A stretch of DNA of 64,000 nucleotides from Bolinopsis microptera (GCF_026151205.1 NC_087076.1:1807692-1871691); one strand, 5' to 3'; positions 29,601 to 36,822 are shown, numbered from the stretch's first letter. Program-made: numbers and translations. The notes: a model not told the origin generated them from the letters alone.

Positions 29601-32600
29601 TGATTGGTTGTGATGATTTATGAGGGCTCGTGATTGGTTGTGATGATTTCTGAGGGCTCGTAATTGGTTGTGATGATTTATGAGGGCTCGTGATTGGTTG
29701 TGATGATTTCTGAGGGCTCGTGATTGGTTGTGATGATTTCTGAGGGCTCGTGATTGGTTGTGATGATTTCTGAGGGCTCGTGGTTGGTTCTGATGATTTC
29801 TGATGGTTTTGAGGGGTAGATCTTGACCCAAAAACGAAATTTGGATGGAAAGAGTCCACAATTTCAAAAATGGTCTTTAAGCACATTGGTCAGAAAACGG
29901 CAGATACTGCTAGTGCATTGATATGGGACATCAAAGCATTGTAATTTCATTTCGAGTCAGCGCCATCAGTGGTCACTATGCATTAATTTCTATAATTCGC
30001 TCCTTGCATATATAATATATATTCTAGAATTCTAAAAAATTAATGAAAAGTATGTTGTCAGTTGTTCGGTTGACCACGTTGCCGGCGACCATGTTGCGGT
30101 TGAGTTCGTCCAAGTGCACCCCCAATATGATATCATATTAAAAAACACCACCATATCTTTTAGCTATGGCTATTAAATTTACGTTTCGTGTTGATTAGTT
30201 TTTATATCATAAATATTATAATCATACTGTTATGCGATGCTGGACTAACTTCCGGGTGACAAAGTTTCTAAAATTCTAATTTACTAATCAAGAAATTCGA
30301 ACAGATTCTTATGTAAGTGCACCTTCCCCCAGCGTTACTCATCCAAGGAATTTATCAAATTATTACGATATTCATTTTCAGCGAACGAACGTTAATTTTC
30401 ACGTTTTTAGATATTTTGAGTGATAAGATCAAGCTGAATTGTGTTTTTCAAAATAAACTTGTCCTGAAAAATTGGAGGCTATAGCTACTCAGATGACCGA
30501 GATATCAAGCACTCCGAGTTTATTCATATTCCACATTAAATGACCTATTGCATTTGCAACAACTGCAAGTTAAAATTGAGTTTCTAGCATGCTCGTAAAC
30601 ACGAATATAAGCAATTTAATATTGAAAGAGGATGGCCTCTAAAAATCAAATTTTCAAATTTTAGCGACAGGATCTCGAAAGAGTAGTTACATAATATGCT
30701 ATCTGCAAAGTTACAAGTCTCAAATATAAAACAGGTTATATAACACGTTATCTTCCGTAATGATCACTAAGTTTCATGTTCTAGGGAAGTTAAGATATTA
30801 TGCTATTAATTTATTGTAAATGGTTATGGGTATGGTAAATTGTTGTGGTTAATTTTAATGGTTTTGGTCATGTACAGAAATATTCAAAACTTGAAAACAT
30901 CTTTATGATTAATAAGTTAAATATTGCTTCAGCGCGGAAATTTGGAAGACGGCCAGTCTCTAGCTCCTGGATCATCAGGACTCAACGTTCCAAGAGGCAC
31001 AACTGAAAAGCCTAAGAAAGGGGTAAGTGTAACTATATTTAAGAGATTTCAAATGCCTGACTTACAATTATATACACATTGCACATTGCACATGCAATTT
31101 ACCAATTTCATCTGAAATGGAGTCATTTAGATCTATTTGATTAAAGTTAAGTTCTATAAATATATTAAACCACTGAAACCGCCGGTCATTACGTTGCTGA
31201 TAGAAAATAGCAAAGATCATAGAAATGACAATGTACCGTAACTAATCACCATAATTAAGATCCATTCAGGGTTACGTGTTCAGAGAGGCTGTTTCTGATA
31301 CCGGCCCAGTGACCCCTGATCAGAGACTCCCTCAACGTATCTTGCACCAGAAGGAACCAAAGTCAGGCTACATTTTCAAGAAAGGAGGTGATCACAGTAT
31401 TTTAGATGTTCCTGAGCGCCAGCGAGGTGTTAGATCTGAGTCGACCAAGAAAAATTCGGGCTACGTTTTGAAGAAGGGCATCCCCCAAACTGGAGTACCA
31501 TCGACTCATGATAGATCTAGAAGAGTGCCACGACAGTCTAAACGAAGTAAAAATTTAACACCTTCCCAAACTAAGGATCTGTACCCATCTTTCTCAATGG
31601 ATAAAACGACTCGAGACATAATCGGTGCCCTTGAGTCGAATGAGGACACCAGTAAATATGATCAAAGTCATCTTGACACCGCAAAAGCAATCAGAGACTC
31701 GCTAAGAGCTACTGATCCCAACTTCTCCCTCGAAAAGATGGAGGCAGAATATAATCCGTCAGGTGATGGCGGAAAAGTTCTAACCGATGCTCAGACGTAT
31801 CTTGAGGAGGTTTCTAGATTGAGACAAGATATGCTGCTGAAAGCGGCTGAAATGGAGAATGAGGAAGAGGATGATTATTATATGGACGATACAGACTATG
31901 AAGAAGAGTATTACGACGAAGATTACACAGATGAGGCTCCTAACGAGCATAGTCTGCAACCTGCTGATAATCTTATGCCACGTCGACCTAATGGCACTCC
32001 TAATTCGCCAGATCATAATCACCACAATGGCAAACAAACTTCGCAGGAACAACCCTCTATCAACATTGGATTAGGATTGCAGCAAGATTATATTGAAACG
32101 CCATTGTCTCAACATGCCGCTATTGATAGTCATAACATGGGGGACGCACGTACGAGTCACATTGTTCATGAAGGGCAACCTGTGAACAGTGAAATTGGGA
32201 GGAGGCCAACAGGTGGCCGACCATCTATTGGAGAGGACTCTGGTTATATTCCTCACTCTGACGTTGAGGGGGATAATTATGGAGATTCCGCTGTGAGACA
32301 CGCTCATAGTGCTTATGGCGATTACAATTTAGGACGTGACGGAGAGAAAGTTCCGTCTAGGGGACATCATTCGGAGGGAGGGAGCTACAAGCAAGGGCAC
32401 CCTCATAGTCCTTACAGTGGCTATGGTGCAGACGATGGAGAAGAATTTCCAGAAGGGATTACTGGAAATGAAGACGGAAATAAAAAGAATTTTAACCGTC
32501 TAAACACTTTTCTCGGCGGCACTCCGGACTTTGAATTCGAGAGGGCACCAGGGGTCCCTCTTAGGAACCACACTCCAAAATTCCCACCGTCCCAGATCGG

Positions 32601-35600
32601 AACACCCCGCACCAGCCCACCTGACAGAAATTCAGATGGCTCGCCTAAATACTCTGACAGTCCACGTATATACGTGTCGACCCCAGGAGCAGGGTTATCT
32701 GGACAGCCAACCAAGGTTAAAGTCCAAAGTTTCGGATCAACAGAAGTACCATTTCTACCAACAATGGGAGATGAGAGATACGTTATTAACCCCTCCATTC
32801 CTTACCCCTCTGTAGCACAACAAGATACTGTTCATTACACAACCCATGAGTTGGTTGGTGCTTATAATCCTAGTGAGTAATTAATATAGCAGATTAGTGT
32901 CTTATTACCTTTTAACCATTTTAAATAGGACACCCAAATGAAATTGTAGCATCAGAATATTTAGTTTCAACATTTTATTAACCATTTATCTACTCCATTT
33001 TTGTTAACTGTCGCCAGCTCACCCGTGACTGGTTATACCAGCGTCCTCCTCCATCACGACCTATCATCTTTGTTTCGAAAAACATCACCAAAAACCGGTT
33101 GATAGTCAACCATTTCAGGAACACATAAAGGAGTTCTTGGAGTGTTACCAAAAAGGAACATGCCTGCCCACCTACTGTTCAGGTCTCAAGCTGGAACACC
33201 GGGGAGAGTCCGCAGTAGCAGAAAGAGAAGAGATAAAAACCGACCCAAGTAAGGGAGATCAATTTCATATTTAATTACTAAAAATGCAAGAAGAAGAGCT
33301 TTCGCTTTGACAGCATAATATGCGGTATGATACTTCATGAAAAATATTATTATTAGACGGTTTATGGTTTGTAAAGCAATCTCGACCCTCGAGACTAATA
33401 CAGCTGAGTAATAGCTGAGTAATTGTCGTCCAAGGAGGGCCTCAGGCTTGTGCGAGTCTCCGACCACTGCATTTAAATGATTTTGAAATTTACATATCGG
33501 GTGACGCAAATTTAGTGGTTATGTTGTTCCCAAGTACACTTATATTGATAATTTAAACTGCTAACTGATTGATTCATATATGAGAATTTTGTGAGGAGAT
33601 TAGGATTGATTTACAAACTATTGATATTCATTTTTATAATTTTTACGCTGTTAATATTTTAATCTCTAGATCGGAGAAGGGAAAATAAATTTTTGACATT
33701 TTAATTATTTCCTCTATTTCAGAGCGAAATTCGCAGAAATTAAAATCTGTTAAAAATGTTTGTGAAGATTTCATTGCTCAGGTCAGCAGTGGCTGCAGAC
33801 GGGATCGCACACGGGTTTAACCCTCAATCATTGTCAGCTGCACTCACTGATCTGAAAAACCTTCCAGATATAAAGATAGGTAAGTGACATCATGACAAAC
33901 ACACATTTTAACGGCAGACAGTAGTAGTCTGTCTAAATAGAAAATCTCTATTTACTCTTACCAGAAGTTAGTTGGTGGCTCATGTTTTTGTCCATTTTAT
34001 TCCAAACGGTACAATATGTGGATCTTCCTACCCTGCCCCCTTATATATTAATTCAGAGAGAACATTCAAGTGTGTCAAAATGTTAAAAATGATCTGGTAT
34101 CTTGCTCACAAAAGCAAATAATGCAGCGAATGTTTGGTTAAAATCGTGAATAGAATTATGCCTTAAAGTTTCGGAATGCCATCGCCGGATAAATAATTTG
34201 AAATGTCTCTTACCACGTGCGATATAATAAACAGGACACTACCAGCTACCAGTCCGGTGAACACCAATCAGAAAGATACGACGAGGCTATATTACAATAA
34301 ATACACCCAGAAGATAAATATTAAGCTCACTCGGAGATGCACTCAGAAACTTAGATTTTATATAAACTACCACCACGTCCGGAGAGATATTAGAAACAAG
34401 CAGAACAGCTTGCTTTAATTTACAAATCACAACGGAGATTATTGTACGTCACCAGTCAATCGGGAGATTATGAAGGACAACCTGTGAACCAGAGTCCTTA
34501 TATTCCTCACTCTGACTTTAAGGGGGATGATTATGACTAGAGCACAGGCTGGATGACACTGCAGAAAATCTAGAGAGAATTGTTAAGCTGAGGTCCGAAC
34601 TTGCTGACAACTTCCAACACAACTCAACTACAGATCTGGATATGTTCAGCGATATAACTGACTCTGAGGTTCCTACAACCCCCTTGAGAGGTAAACTACT
34701 ACATATCGCAAAATTCAGAAATGAGCGCGGCCAGCAGACGACGCCTCCTAAAGTATATCATAATTATATGCGTAAGCAGCTAAAATCTTAAAATGTTGAG
34801 CTAGACTGTATAAACGGAACCGTTAAGTGATTTAAATCTGCTCGGTGATTTTACTCTGCTCGATATCAAATTTGAGTTTCAAGGTCGGTGATCGTACATG
34901 TAATTTTAAAATATTTAGTCAAAGACCTGGACTATTTCTATTACTCATTTAAATAAGATGCATCATAAGTCAATACGAAAGAATACATAAGCAAGCCACA
35001 AACGATATATTATTTATTGAGACTCAGTCCTAACTTCTAAGTAATCATACGATCCTTCTTACTATTGGACGTTAACCTAAAAACAACGAGAAATTTGGAT
35101 TTACAGATTATTATGGTCTTTATGCAAATTAATTTACAAATAACACTGTTCACAGAGATTATGAAGGACAACCTGTGAACAGTGAAATTGGGAGGAGGCC
35201 AACAGGTGGCCGACCATCTATTGAAGAGGACTCTGGTTATATTCCTCACTCTGACTTTAAGGGGGATAATTATGGAAAGTCCGGTGCGAACCAATCAGAA
35301 GCACCATATCATTATCGGGCACATCAGAACCCACCTATCAACGGATGTCTCGGATCTGGATATCTGATGTGTAACGGCATAAACCCACTGTAGGTCTTTC
35401 CGGGCAGTAAACCGTTTGTTAAGCTATCGAATTGCTTGTGTAACACGTCTCCACCTATCTCAAAATTTCTTGGCGTATATCATCTCATAGAGGCAGTTCA
35501 GTCTCTGTTAACAGTTCAAATGAGGATTGCGCAGACCGGGATCCCCAAAGTCTGCGGCCCCTCCCTCAATGTTTTAATTAAGGGTCGAACCCTTCTGCCC

Positions 35601-36822
35601 ATGGCTTGCCAAGATGAACTTTTCGATCAATCAATGCCCTATGGCTATAGTTCCACATAGCCTGTTACAGGTTACTGTATATGGTAAGTACTTACTTGTA
35701 GCAACCTCGTGAAGTGGACACTGGACTTTGGAGCCTTCATCCCAATTCGGGAGACTATGTATCAGTTGCCCCTACTGGTGCAAATGACTCAATAAGCTGC
35801 TTTATAACGTTCCGCAAATTAGTCAGAAAGATACGAAGAGGCTATATTACAGTAAATGCGTCAGCAACCAGAAGATGGATATTAAGCTCACTCGGAGATG
35901 AACTTAGAAAGATAGATTTTATAGAAACTACCACCACGTCCGGAGAGATATTAAACACAACCTGGACATCTTGCTTTAATTTACGTTAATGCAGTAGCCT
36001 TACCCAGCTTATCTTACAGCTTAGACTTAGATAGCGGTGAGCTACTGGCTTGTGCAAATTAGGGAAATTTAATAGACCAATCCACGTTTAACAAGTAAAA
36101 TTCATAATTACAAACTGGCGGAGGGAACAATTATAATATTTGTTTTGGAATTAAATTAGATTGTTTCAAAAGGTAAAATAAATTTTACCAGTGCACTAAC
36201 TATATCTCCTAATCAAGCCAATTTAATTTCAATGTTGTATTTCTACAAAAGAGAAAGGACGGAGAGATTGTAATAACAGTAATACGACTAATAGAACGCT
36301 ACCAGATATAGTGGTCGTACATCATGATAAACCCTTAACGCACTGCACTAACTACTAGTACTATAGTTGAAGCACAGAAACTAAAAATAGCTGCGACTAT
36401 CCCTCCCCTCCACCGTGCTCTCCCCATTTGTTTGATAGCCAGTACTAACAATCTAATTTTCAGGTCCTCCAAGCTCGGATGGTAGCGAAAATAGAAGATC
36501 TCTGAGATCCTCATCTATAGATTCCGGGATGTTAGACGGAGAGGAAGCCGGGATGGGAGGGGGTGGACTAGAGCACAGGCTGGATGACACTGCAGAAAAT
36601 CTAGAGAGGATTGTTAAGCTTAGGTCCGAACTTGCTGACAACTTCCAACACAACTCAACTACAGATCTGGATATGTTCAGCGATATAACTGACTCTGAGG
36701 TTCCTACAACCCCCTTGAGAGGTAAACTACTACATATCGCAAAATTCAGAAATGAGCGCGGCCAGCAGACGACGCCTCCTAAAGTATATCATAATTATAT
36801 GCGTAAGCAGCTAAAATCTTAA
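109..36822 (+). CDS. Gene 1: long spliced gene for a disordered, charged Ser/Gly/Pro-rich protein (5' partial)
   Basis: I assembled 15 exons by GT-AG signals and reading phase: 109-245, 367-439, 655-720, 884-1079, 1203-1438, 1630-1781, 1957-2061, 2218-2355, 2484-2617, 24623-24737, 30933-31022, 31270-32872, 33119-33248, 33782-33879 and 36464-36822. After two leading bases that complete an upstream codon they give exactly 1210 codons including the stop, with every junction in phase. That is strong support for the model. The product is about 1209 visible residues, mostly low-complexity: basic and acidic coiled-coil-like stretches, Ser/Gly/Pro segments and an acidic Tyr/Asp/Glu patch. I see no signal peptide, membrane segment or enzyme motif. 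It could be a cytoskeletal or scaffold protein, but I do not recognise a family. The 5' exons lie outside the window. Introns range from about 110 bp to 22 kb and host other genes and repeats. Confidence 0.8.
3049..3138 (+). repeat. Two-copy 45-bp tandem repeat
   Basis: TTGATAAACTTTATAGAGAT begins at 3049 and again at 3094, with one mismatch over 45 bp. It lies just upstream of the first 3.2-kb repeat unit. The rest of 2618-3048 is AT-rich intron with no coding signal that I can see. Confidence 0.85.
3235..4001 (-). pseudogene. Copy A of a regnase/ZC3H12-like N-terminal gene fragment
   Basis: A 189-codon open frame (3804 to 3235, minus) contains FRQYATKLGY, then ITRVLTNLGPGAETEELLSHLI. This matches the layout of the small UBA-like helical domain at the N terminus of the ZC3H12/regnase RNase family (F..KLGY....I..VL..LG..A.....L..L). 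That assignment is from family knowledge. No PIN-type RNase domain or CCCH zinc finger follows, so this is only an N-terminal piece. The upstream frame 4001-3756 (MSSGSDSKVPYNVLG...) is out of phase with it here, although both are joined in copy C. A duplicated gene fragment is the likeliest reading; an unspliced first exon is possible. Confidence 0.6.
4103..4665. mobile_element. Insertion specific to repeat unit A
   Basis: Units B and C read straight from CACCAAATAAA into AATATGAGAGAG, while unit A has about 563 bp between them, so the empty site is visible. The insert includes GGGGACCCC near 4190, and GATATGGCGAAGTGACAGG at about 4222 followed by CCGAGCGCC. This module also occurs at about 39030 and, inverted, at 45566-45641. 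It has no ORF of note. The family is unknown; a short non-autonomous element is likely. Confidence 0.6.
6417..7183 (-). pseudogene. Copy B of the regnase-like N-terminal fragment
   Basis: Same organisation as copy A: a 189-codon minus frame (6986-6417) with the KLGYPENLITRVL helical domain, and a separate upstream frame (7183-6938). It differs from A by a few substitutions, an extra Pro-Thr codon pair before NLHLPEQ and a shorter Thr/Ser-rich C-terminal tract. It carries the same frame break between the two parts. No catalytic domain follows. Confidence 0.6.
7327..7746 (-). mobile_element. tRNA-derived SINE inserted in repeat unit B
   Basis: Units A and C have GTGGTAGCTC where unit B carries 420 extra bases, so the insertion limits are clear. 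Read on the minus strand from 7746 it begins TGTGGCGCAGTTCGTTAG, a good Pol III A box. About 45 bases on comes GGTTCGATTCC, a perfect B box (plus-strand 7679-7689). That is a tRNA-like head of about 80 nt followed by an unrelated ~340-nt body. Target duplication is at most a few bases (TA). Transcription would start at 7746 and run leftward. Confidence 0.75.
9028..9072. repeat. Perfect 19-bp hairpin in repeat unit B
   Basis: CCTGATTACTGAGAAAGAT is followed by a 7-base loop (GCTAACG) and its exact reverse complement. Unit A has only a short imperfect version at the equivalent place (about 5990-6025). Confidence 0.9.
9732..10343 (-). pseudogene. Copy C of the regnase-like N-terminal fragment (203-codon frame)
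   Basis: Here the two parts that are out of phase in A and B are continuous: MSSGSDSKVPYNVLGSHHH runs into MEPSITTSTPFIPSEI and then the KLGYPENLITRVL domain. The join differs because C lacks a 10-bp block and has a 5-bp extra block around 10150-10180. At the other end C has lost one C in the run at 9736-9746 (CCATACC versus CCATACCC). The frame therefore stops early after KMPFWYG. No copy is open across both sites, which fits decaying fragments. Confidence 0.6.
11370..12381. other. Non-coding stretch between repeat unit C and GPCR 1
   Basis: AT-rich intronic sequence with a short TA run near 11480. I see no coding signal, RNA gene or clear repeat. Confidence 0.5.
12382..13434 (-). CDS. Intronless rhodopsin-like GPCR 1 (orphan)
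   Basis: A single 350-codon frame with seven hydrophobic segments. TM1 has GIPGNILAVLFF (Asn 1.50). TM2 has AYINLVTC, where Asn replaces the usual Asp 2.50. TM3 runs from WICWCW to SISRMFTLLLP, with SISR in place of DRY. ECL2 has CGFCFF, TM5 GFPFIP, TM6 VVFNIPVF with NIP in place of CWxP, and TM7 ALNPIIYF with the NPxxY motif intact. The N terminus carries an NDT sequon and no signal peptide; the C tail is short. It is a class A GPCR with unknown ligand, acting at the plasma membrane. It lies antisense inside the 22-kb intron of gene 1, next to two paralogs. The start could be either of two adjacent Met codons. Confidence 0.9.
   Translation of the reverse strand: MMSVNDTVDLPGPPNPTVDTTLSVIYIICSLIGIPGNILAVLFFHGDVSTSKRKEFFRLIFLLIAYINLVTCSTLSPVIEVLFKDGRSETEAMFGENWICWCWGILWEFIPFYSVFLLGVMSISRMFTLLLPLKVLADRGILIAALTVYMIYTLMIKTVPLAVSEVQYSYTSTCGFCFFSAQPYSTADRLYNITNALQLGFPFIPIFLSCASSIYLVRRKRVQYRNLKKTPLKMRRKSTTHLMLENATITIIVMTTAYVVFNIPVFINYLYYLAWAFSGRLYAEYYDTVLLYQYLWNISWVLCLAGNAALNPIIYFWRIASYRSWIMDLGGTISSRSDNSYTQVTRQAAV
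13435..15552. other. Non-coding stretch between GPCR 1 and GPCR 2
   Basis: No gene seen. A GGTTCC/GGTCCGG-rich low-complexity patch lies at about 14117-14230, and a two-copy 28-bp tandem repeat (GACTAGCGCTCGAACAACCG...) at 15115-15170. The rest is AT-rich. Confidence 0.5.
15553..16595 (-). pseudogene. Rhodopsin-like GPCR 2, frameshifted in TM3
   Basis: Two overlapping minus frames cover one GPCR. The first (from 16595) gives TM1 (FGTAGNIFGFIW), TM2 (NLIDCLICVSLVP, with Asp 2.50) and TM3 up to PPIAVFIAS. The second, ending at 15553, picks up at SVSRMGTVVWPL and carries TM4-TM7, including VYIFCNIPNF (TM6) and LNPIVYLIRM (TM7). Alignment to the two intact neighbours suggests loss of roughly 10-11 bases just before SVSR, near 16168. 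That deletes about four residues of TM3 and shifts the frame. The rest looks intact, so the break may be recent, or a sequencing error. No plausible intron explains it. Confidence 0.8.
16596..17436. other. Non-coding stretch upstream of GPCR 2
   Basis: AT-rich sequence with no supported gene or repeat. It should include the promoter of the minus-strand GPCR 2, but no specific element can be named. Confidence 0.4.
17441..17528 (+). repeat. 19-bp tandem repeat, about 4.6 copies
   Basis: AGTTTCAGACAGTTAGTGT is repeated head to tail with almost no variation. Confidence 0.9.
17720..18050. mobile_element. Foldback (MITE-like) inverted repeat, 331 bp
   Basis: Left arm 17720-17876 begins ATGTATTCTGTGTAGAATTA. 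The right arm, to 18050, is its near-exact reverse complement, ending TACACAGAATACAT. The arms are about 155 bp and the AT-rich loop about 20-25 bp. There is no coding capacity and no clear target duplication. It would form a long hairpin RNA if transcribed. A non-autonomous foldback element is the likeliest identity. Confidence 0.8.
18862..19270. repeat. 12-bp minisatellite in two blocks
   Basis: Unit TACTGGTTACTG. The first block is 18862-18921 (five copies) and the second 18953-19270 (about 26 copies). They are separated by GAGTTCTGAGTGGTCTCCCA, which also precedes the first block, so flank plus array were duplicated together. From about 19189 to 19260 every copy carries the same G-to-C change (ACTCT for ACTGT), a homogenised sub-block. 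Because 12 is a multiple of 3 it stays open as TVTS or TGYC repeats, which are not genes. Confidence 0.95.
19786..20946 (-). CDS. Intronless rhodopsin-like GPCR 3 (orphan)
   Basis: A 386-residue class A GPCR from the Met at 20946. The frame is open to 20997, but the first 17 codons (MIKKKAILKL...) look like read-through, and MSTQRIITQNVSYTE gives a normal N terminus with an NVS glycosylation sequon. TM1 has GVPANLFSLLYF, and TM2 ALTDLVICATIVP with Asp 2.50. TM3 has WEIIPFYSVFLVGVLSISR, with Ser in place of the DRY Asp. TM6 is VYIFYNIPVFVKF and TM7 NSTTNPIVYF. ICL3 and the C tail are Lys/Arg-rich. It is clearly paralogous to the two GPCRs at 12382 and 15553, sharing the WE-IPFYSVFL-GV-SISR block. 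Ligand unknown. It lies antisense within gene 1's largest intron. Confidence 0.9.
   Translation of the reverse strand: MSTQRIITQNVSYTETPYGQTFVPEVDTFLGLVCVACVVVGVPANLFSLLYFLKKKIGGKLRGTRKDFFGYLYVAIALTDLVICATIVPVAEAFLNGRNSKMFENEGFCTIWGLLWEIIPFYSVFLVGVLSISRVVTLFRPHCILDNTILLGCLSTYLAGLVLSKTLPLILGLSTAIYLKNTMYCFFLPSNDKIFWTISIVSSIALLAAPILPIIITCLAMIYKLNQVPSTQLNSKRKGSMRKQAEATKTIIVVTLVYIFYNIPVFVKFSHHLQYVVRNTKDSSYEYKNAYDSVMLYWYGWVLTYTVCVVLNSTTNPIVYFCRMKSFKVFVSNMILMRFSRFKKPQKTCLNEGGLNNAVLRSPKANNMAILDHSDINPISDRYFEH
20998..24210. other. Non-coding intron stretch
   Basis: No gene seen. A ~50-bp segment (CACTCGTCGCAAGACTTTAA) occurs at 21638-21665 and again near 21966-21993. 22195-22320 resembles one arm of the foldback at 37108-37300 (GGGTCCTTCGTAAGGTCATT). 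23980-24140 looks like a diverged relative of 21790-21960. Confidence 0.5.
24211..24414. repeat. Two-copy 102-bp tandem repeat
   Basis: GTAACTTGCTGGTA starts at 24211 and 24313, and the two 102-bp units differ at only a few sites. The period is a multiple of 3, so the minus strand stays open (NNSFKLxNSSETSVYTC), but no start context or splice signals support a gene. Confidence 0.85.
24623..24737 (+). CDS. Gene 1, exon 10
   Basis: The exon sits after the acceptor TGCTCAG and before the donor GTAAGA. The single leading G completes the phase-2 codon left by the exon ending at 2617 (CA+G = Gln). It then reads SREPLGIGGLGG and on through a basic PRSARRRIPAT end, in phase 0 towards exon 30933-31022. 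The basic, Gly-rich composition fits the rest of gene 1. It lies 22 kb from its upstream partner, so the join rests on phase and composition alone; a transcript read would confirm it. Confidence 0.65.
24738..27156. other. Gene 1 intron 10, 5' part
   Basis: AT-rich sequence without clear exons on the plus strand. The only coding-like stretch is the minus-strand short ORF at 26326-26502. Confidence 0.45.
26326..26502 (-). CDS. Short minus-strand ORF, possible last exon of an unknown gene
   Basis: A 58-codon frame starts MGPRSNRNRNYRNFKECFKL, continues through a Lys/Ser-rich stretch and ends YQLEEDN before TAA. The NRNYRNFKECFKLLW part resembles the amphipathic helix 8 that follows TM7 in class A GPCRs. 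That would fit a relic of another member of the nearby cluster, but no NPxxY or TM7 precedes it. A second frame is also open across the same bases, so this is weak. Confidence 0.25.
   Translation of the reverse strand: MGPRSNRNRNYRNFKECFKLLWPRYSVLKSKSCILSAGGRPKISKTKPLKMYQLEEDN
27157..27652. repeat. 11-bp minisatellite, about 45 copies
   Basis: Unit CATGACTGGGA, alternating irregularly with CATGACTGGCA and CATGGCTGGGA. Eleven is not a multiple of 3, so all three minus frames read the same 11-residue repeat (MSQSCPSHVPV-like). These are artefact ORFs, not genes. Confidence 0.95.
27653..28860. other. Gene 1 intron 10, middle part
   Basis: No gene seen. A G-homopolymer tract with two CC interruptions sits at 28318-28356; the rest is AT-rich. 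Confidence 0.45.
28861..28938 (+). repeat. Three exact copies of a 26-bp repeat
   Basis: TTATAGATAATAACTCTCCA followed by AGCTTG, three times without change. Confidence 0.95.
29466..29810 (+). repeat. 30-bp minisatellite, about 11.5 copies
   Basis: Unit TTTCTGAGGGCTCGTGATTG plus GTTGTGATGA, with scattered single-base variants (CTCA, TTTA). Each unit carries GATTGG, the complement of a CCAAT box, so the array holds about eleven evenly spaced CCAAT-like sites. The open frames on the minus strand (SPQKSSQPIT) are repeat artefacts. Confidence 0.95.
29811..30932. other. End of gene 1 intron 10
   Basis: AT-rich non-coding DNA with nothing recognisable until the acceptor at 30932. Confidence 0.4.
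30933..31022 (+). CDS. Gene 1, exon 11
   Basis: Thirty codons between the acceptor TTGCTTCAG and a consensus donor GTAAGT. It is phase 0 on both sides. It encodes a Gly/Pro/Ser-rich linker that ends in EKPKKG and runs directly into the GYVF start of the next exon. The KKG ending resembles the GY-(F/L)KKG repeats of exon 12. Confidence 0.75.
31270..32872 (+). CDS. Gene 1, exon 12: large disordered exon with GY(I/V)(F/L)KKG repeats
   Basis: A 1.6-kb exon coding about 534 residues, the largest in the window. It starts after the acceptor CCATTCAG with GYVFREA, followed by two more copies of the same motif (SGYIFKKGG, SGYVLKKGI) at roughly 30 to 50-residue intervals. The middle is a helical Lys/Asp-rich part, then a very acidic Tyr/Asp/Glu patch (EEEDDYYMDDTDYEEEYYDE). 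The remainder is Gly/His/Pro/Ser-rich and probably disordered. The apparent stop at 32878-32880 overlaps a consensus donor (CCTA/GTGAGT), so the exon most likely ends at 32872 in phase 1. Exon 33119-33248 accepts that phase. Degraded copies of its 32165-32290 segment lie downstream at 34461-34540 and 35157-35285. Confidence 0.85.
33119..33248 (+). CDS. Gene 1, exon 13 (basic)
   Basis: Acceptor ACCATTTCAG and donor GTAAGG. A from exon 12 plus GA gives Arg, then THKGVLGVLPKRNMPAHLL, ending in the very basic RSSRKRRDKNRP. It leaves in phase 2 and joins exon 33782-33879 (AA+G = Lys). A second frame (EHIKEFLECYQ...) is also open from an upstream acceptor near 33041. I prefer this one because both of its junctions keep phase with the downstream exons. 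The Arg/Lys cluster could be a nuclear localisation signal, which is inference. Confidence 0.65.
33782..33879 (+). CDS. Gene 1, exon 14
   Basis: Acceptor TTGCTCAG, donor GTAAGT. It reads SAVAADGIAHGFNPQSL and then ALTDLKNLPDIKI, leaving in phase 1 to complete the Gly codon at 36464. A stronger-looking acceptor at 33721 would start a different frame that hits a stop before the donor, so this start was chosen by phase. The exit phase also fits the first visible exon of gene 2 at 42630 (see findings). Confidence 0.65.
34225..35990 (+). pseudogene. Scrambled partial copies of gene 1 exons and of an unknown exon
   Basis: Intron 14 of gene 1 contains several degraded duplicates. 34461-34540 and 35157-35285 copy part of exon 12 (source about 32165-32290). 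34540-35140 copies the last exon and its 3' flank (source about 36570-37490). 34225-34432 and 35815-35985 are copies of each other (TCACTCGGAGATG). The second of that pair sits in a longer frame (GLWSLHPNSGDYVSVAPTG... to a stop at 35989) that looks once-coding but is unrecognised. The 34461 copy has lost a ~58-bp stretch. The junctions create stops, so these are not usable exons. Confidence 0.75.
36464..36822 (+). CDS. Gene 1, last exon with stop codon
   Basis: Acceptor AATTTTCAG. It starts GPPSSDGSENRRSLRSSSID, passes a Gly-rich turn, then a predicted helix (LDDTAENLERIVKLRSELAD), and ends in MRKQLKS before TAA. A near-identical copy of its 3' two-thirds plus downstream DNA lies at 34540-35140. 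I see no AATAAA within a few hundred bases after the stop, so the poly(A) site is not located. The 37108-37300 foldback lies about 285 bp after the stop, possibly in the 3' UTR. Confidence 0.75.

Noticed and set aside
29443-29886. SPQKSSQPIT repeat frames on the minus strand
   Set aside because: Artefact of the 30-bp minisatellite; no codon or splice evidence.
33042-33248. Alternative exon 13 frame (SSSITTYHLCFEKHHQ... EHIKEFLECYQ)
   Set aside because: Open and phase-compatible upstream, but it leaves in a phase that needs a weaker acceptor downstream; the 33119 start fits both sides better.
33722-33877. Alternative exon start at the strong acceptor TCTATTTCAG (KRNSQKLKSVKNVCEDF...)
   Set aside because: Its frame reaches a stop before the donor at 33880 and does not match the phase of the next exon; kept only as a possible alternative.
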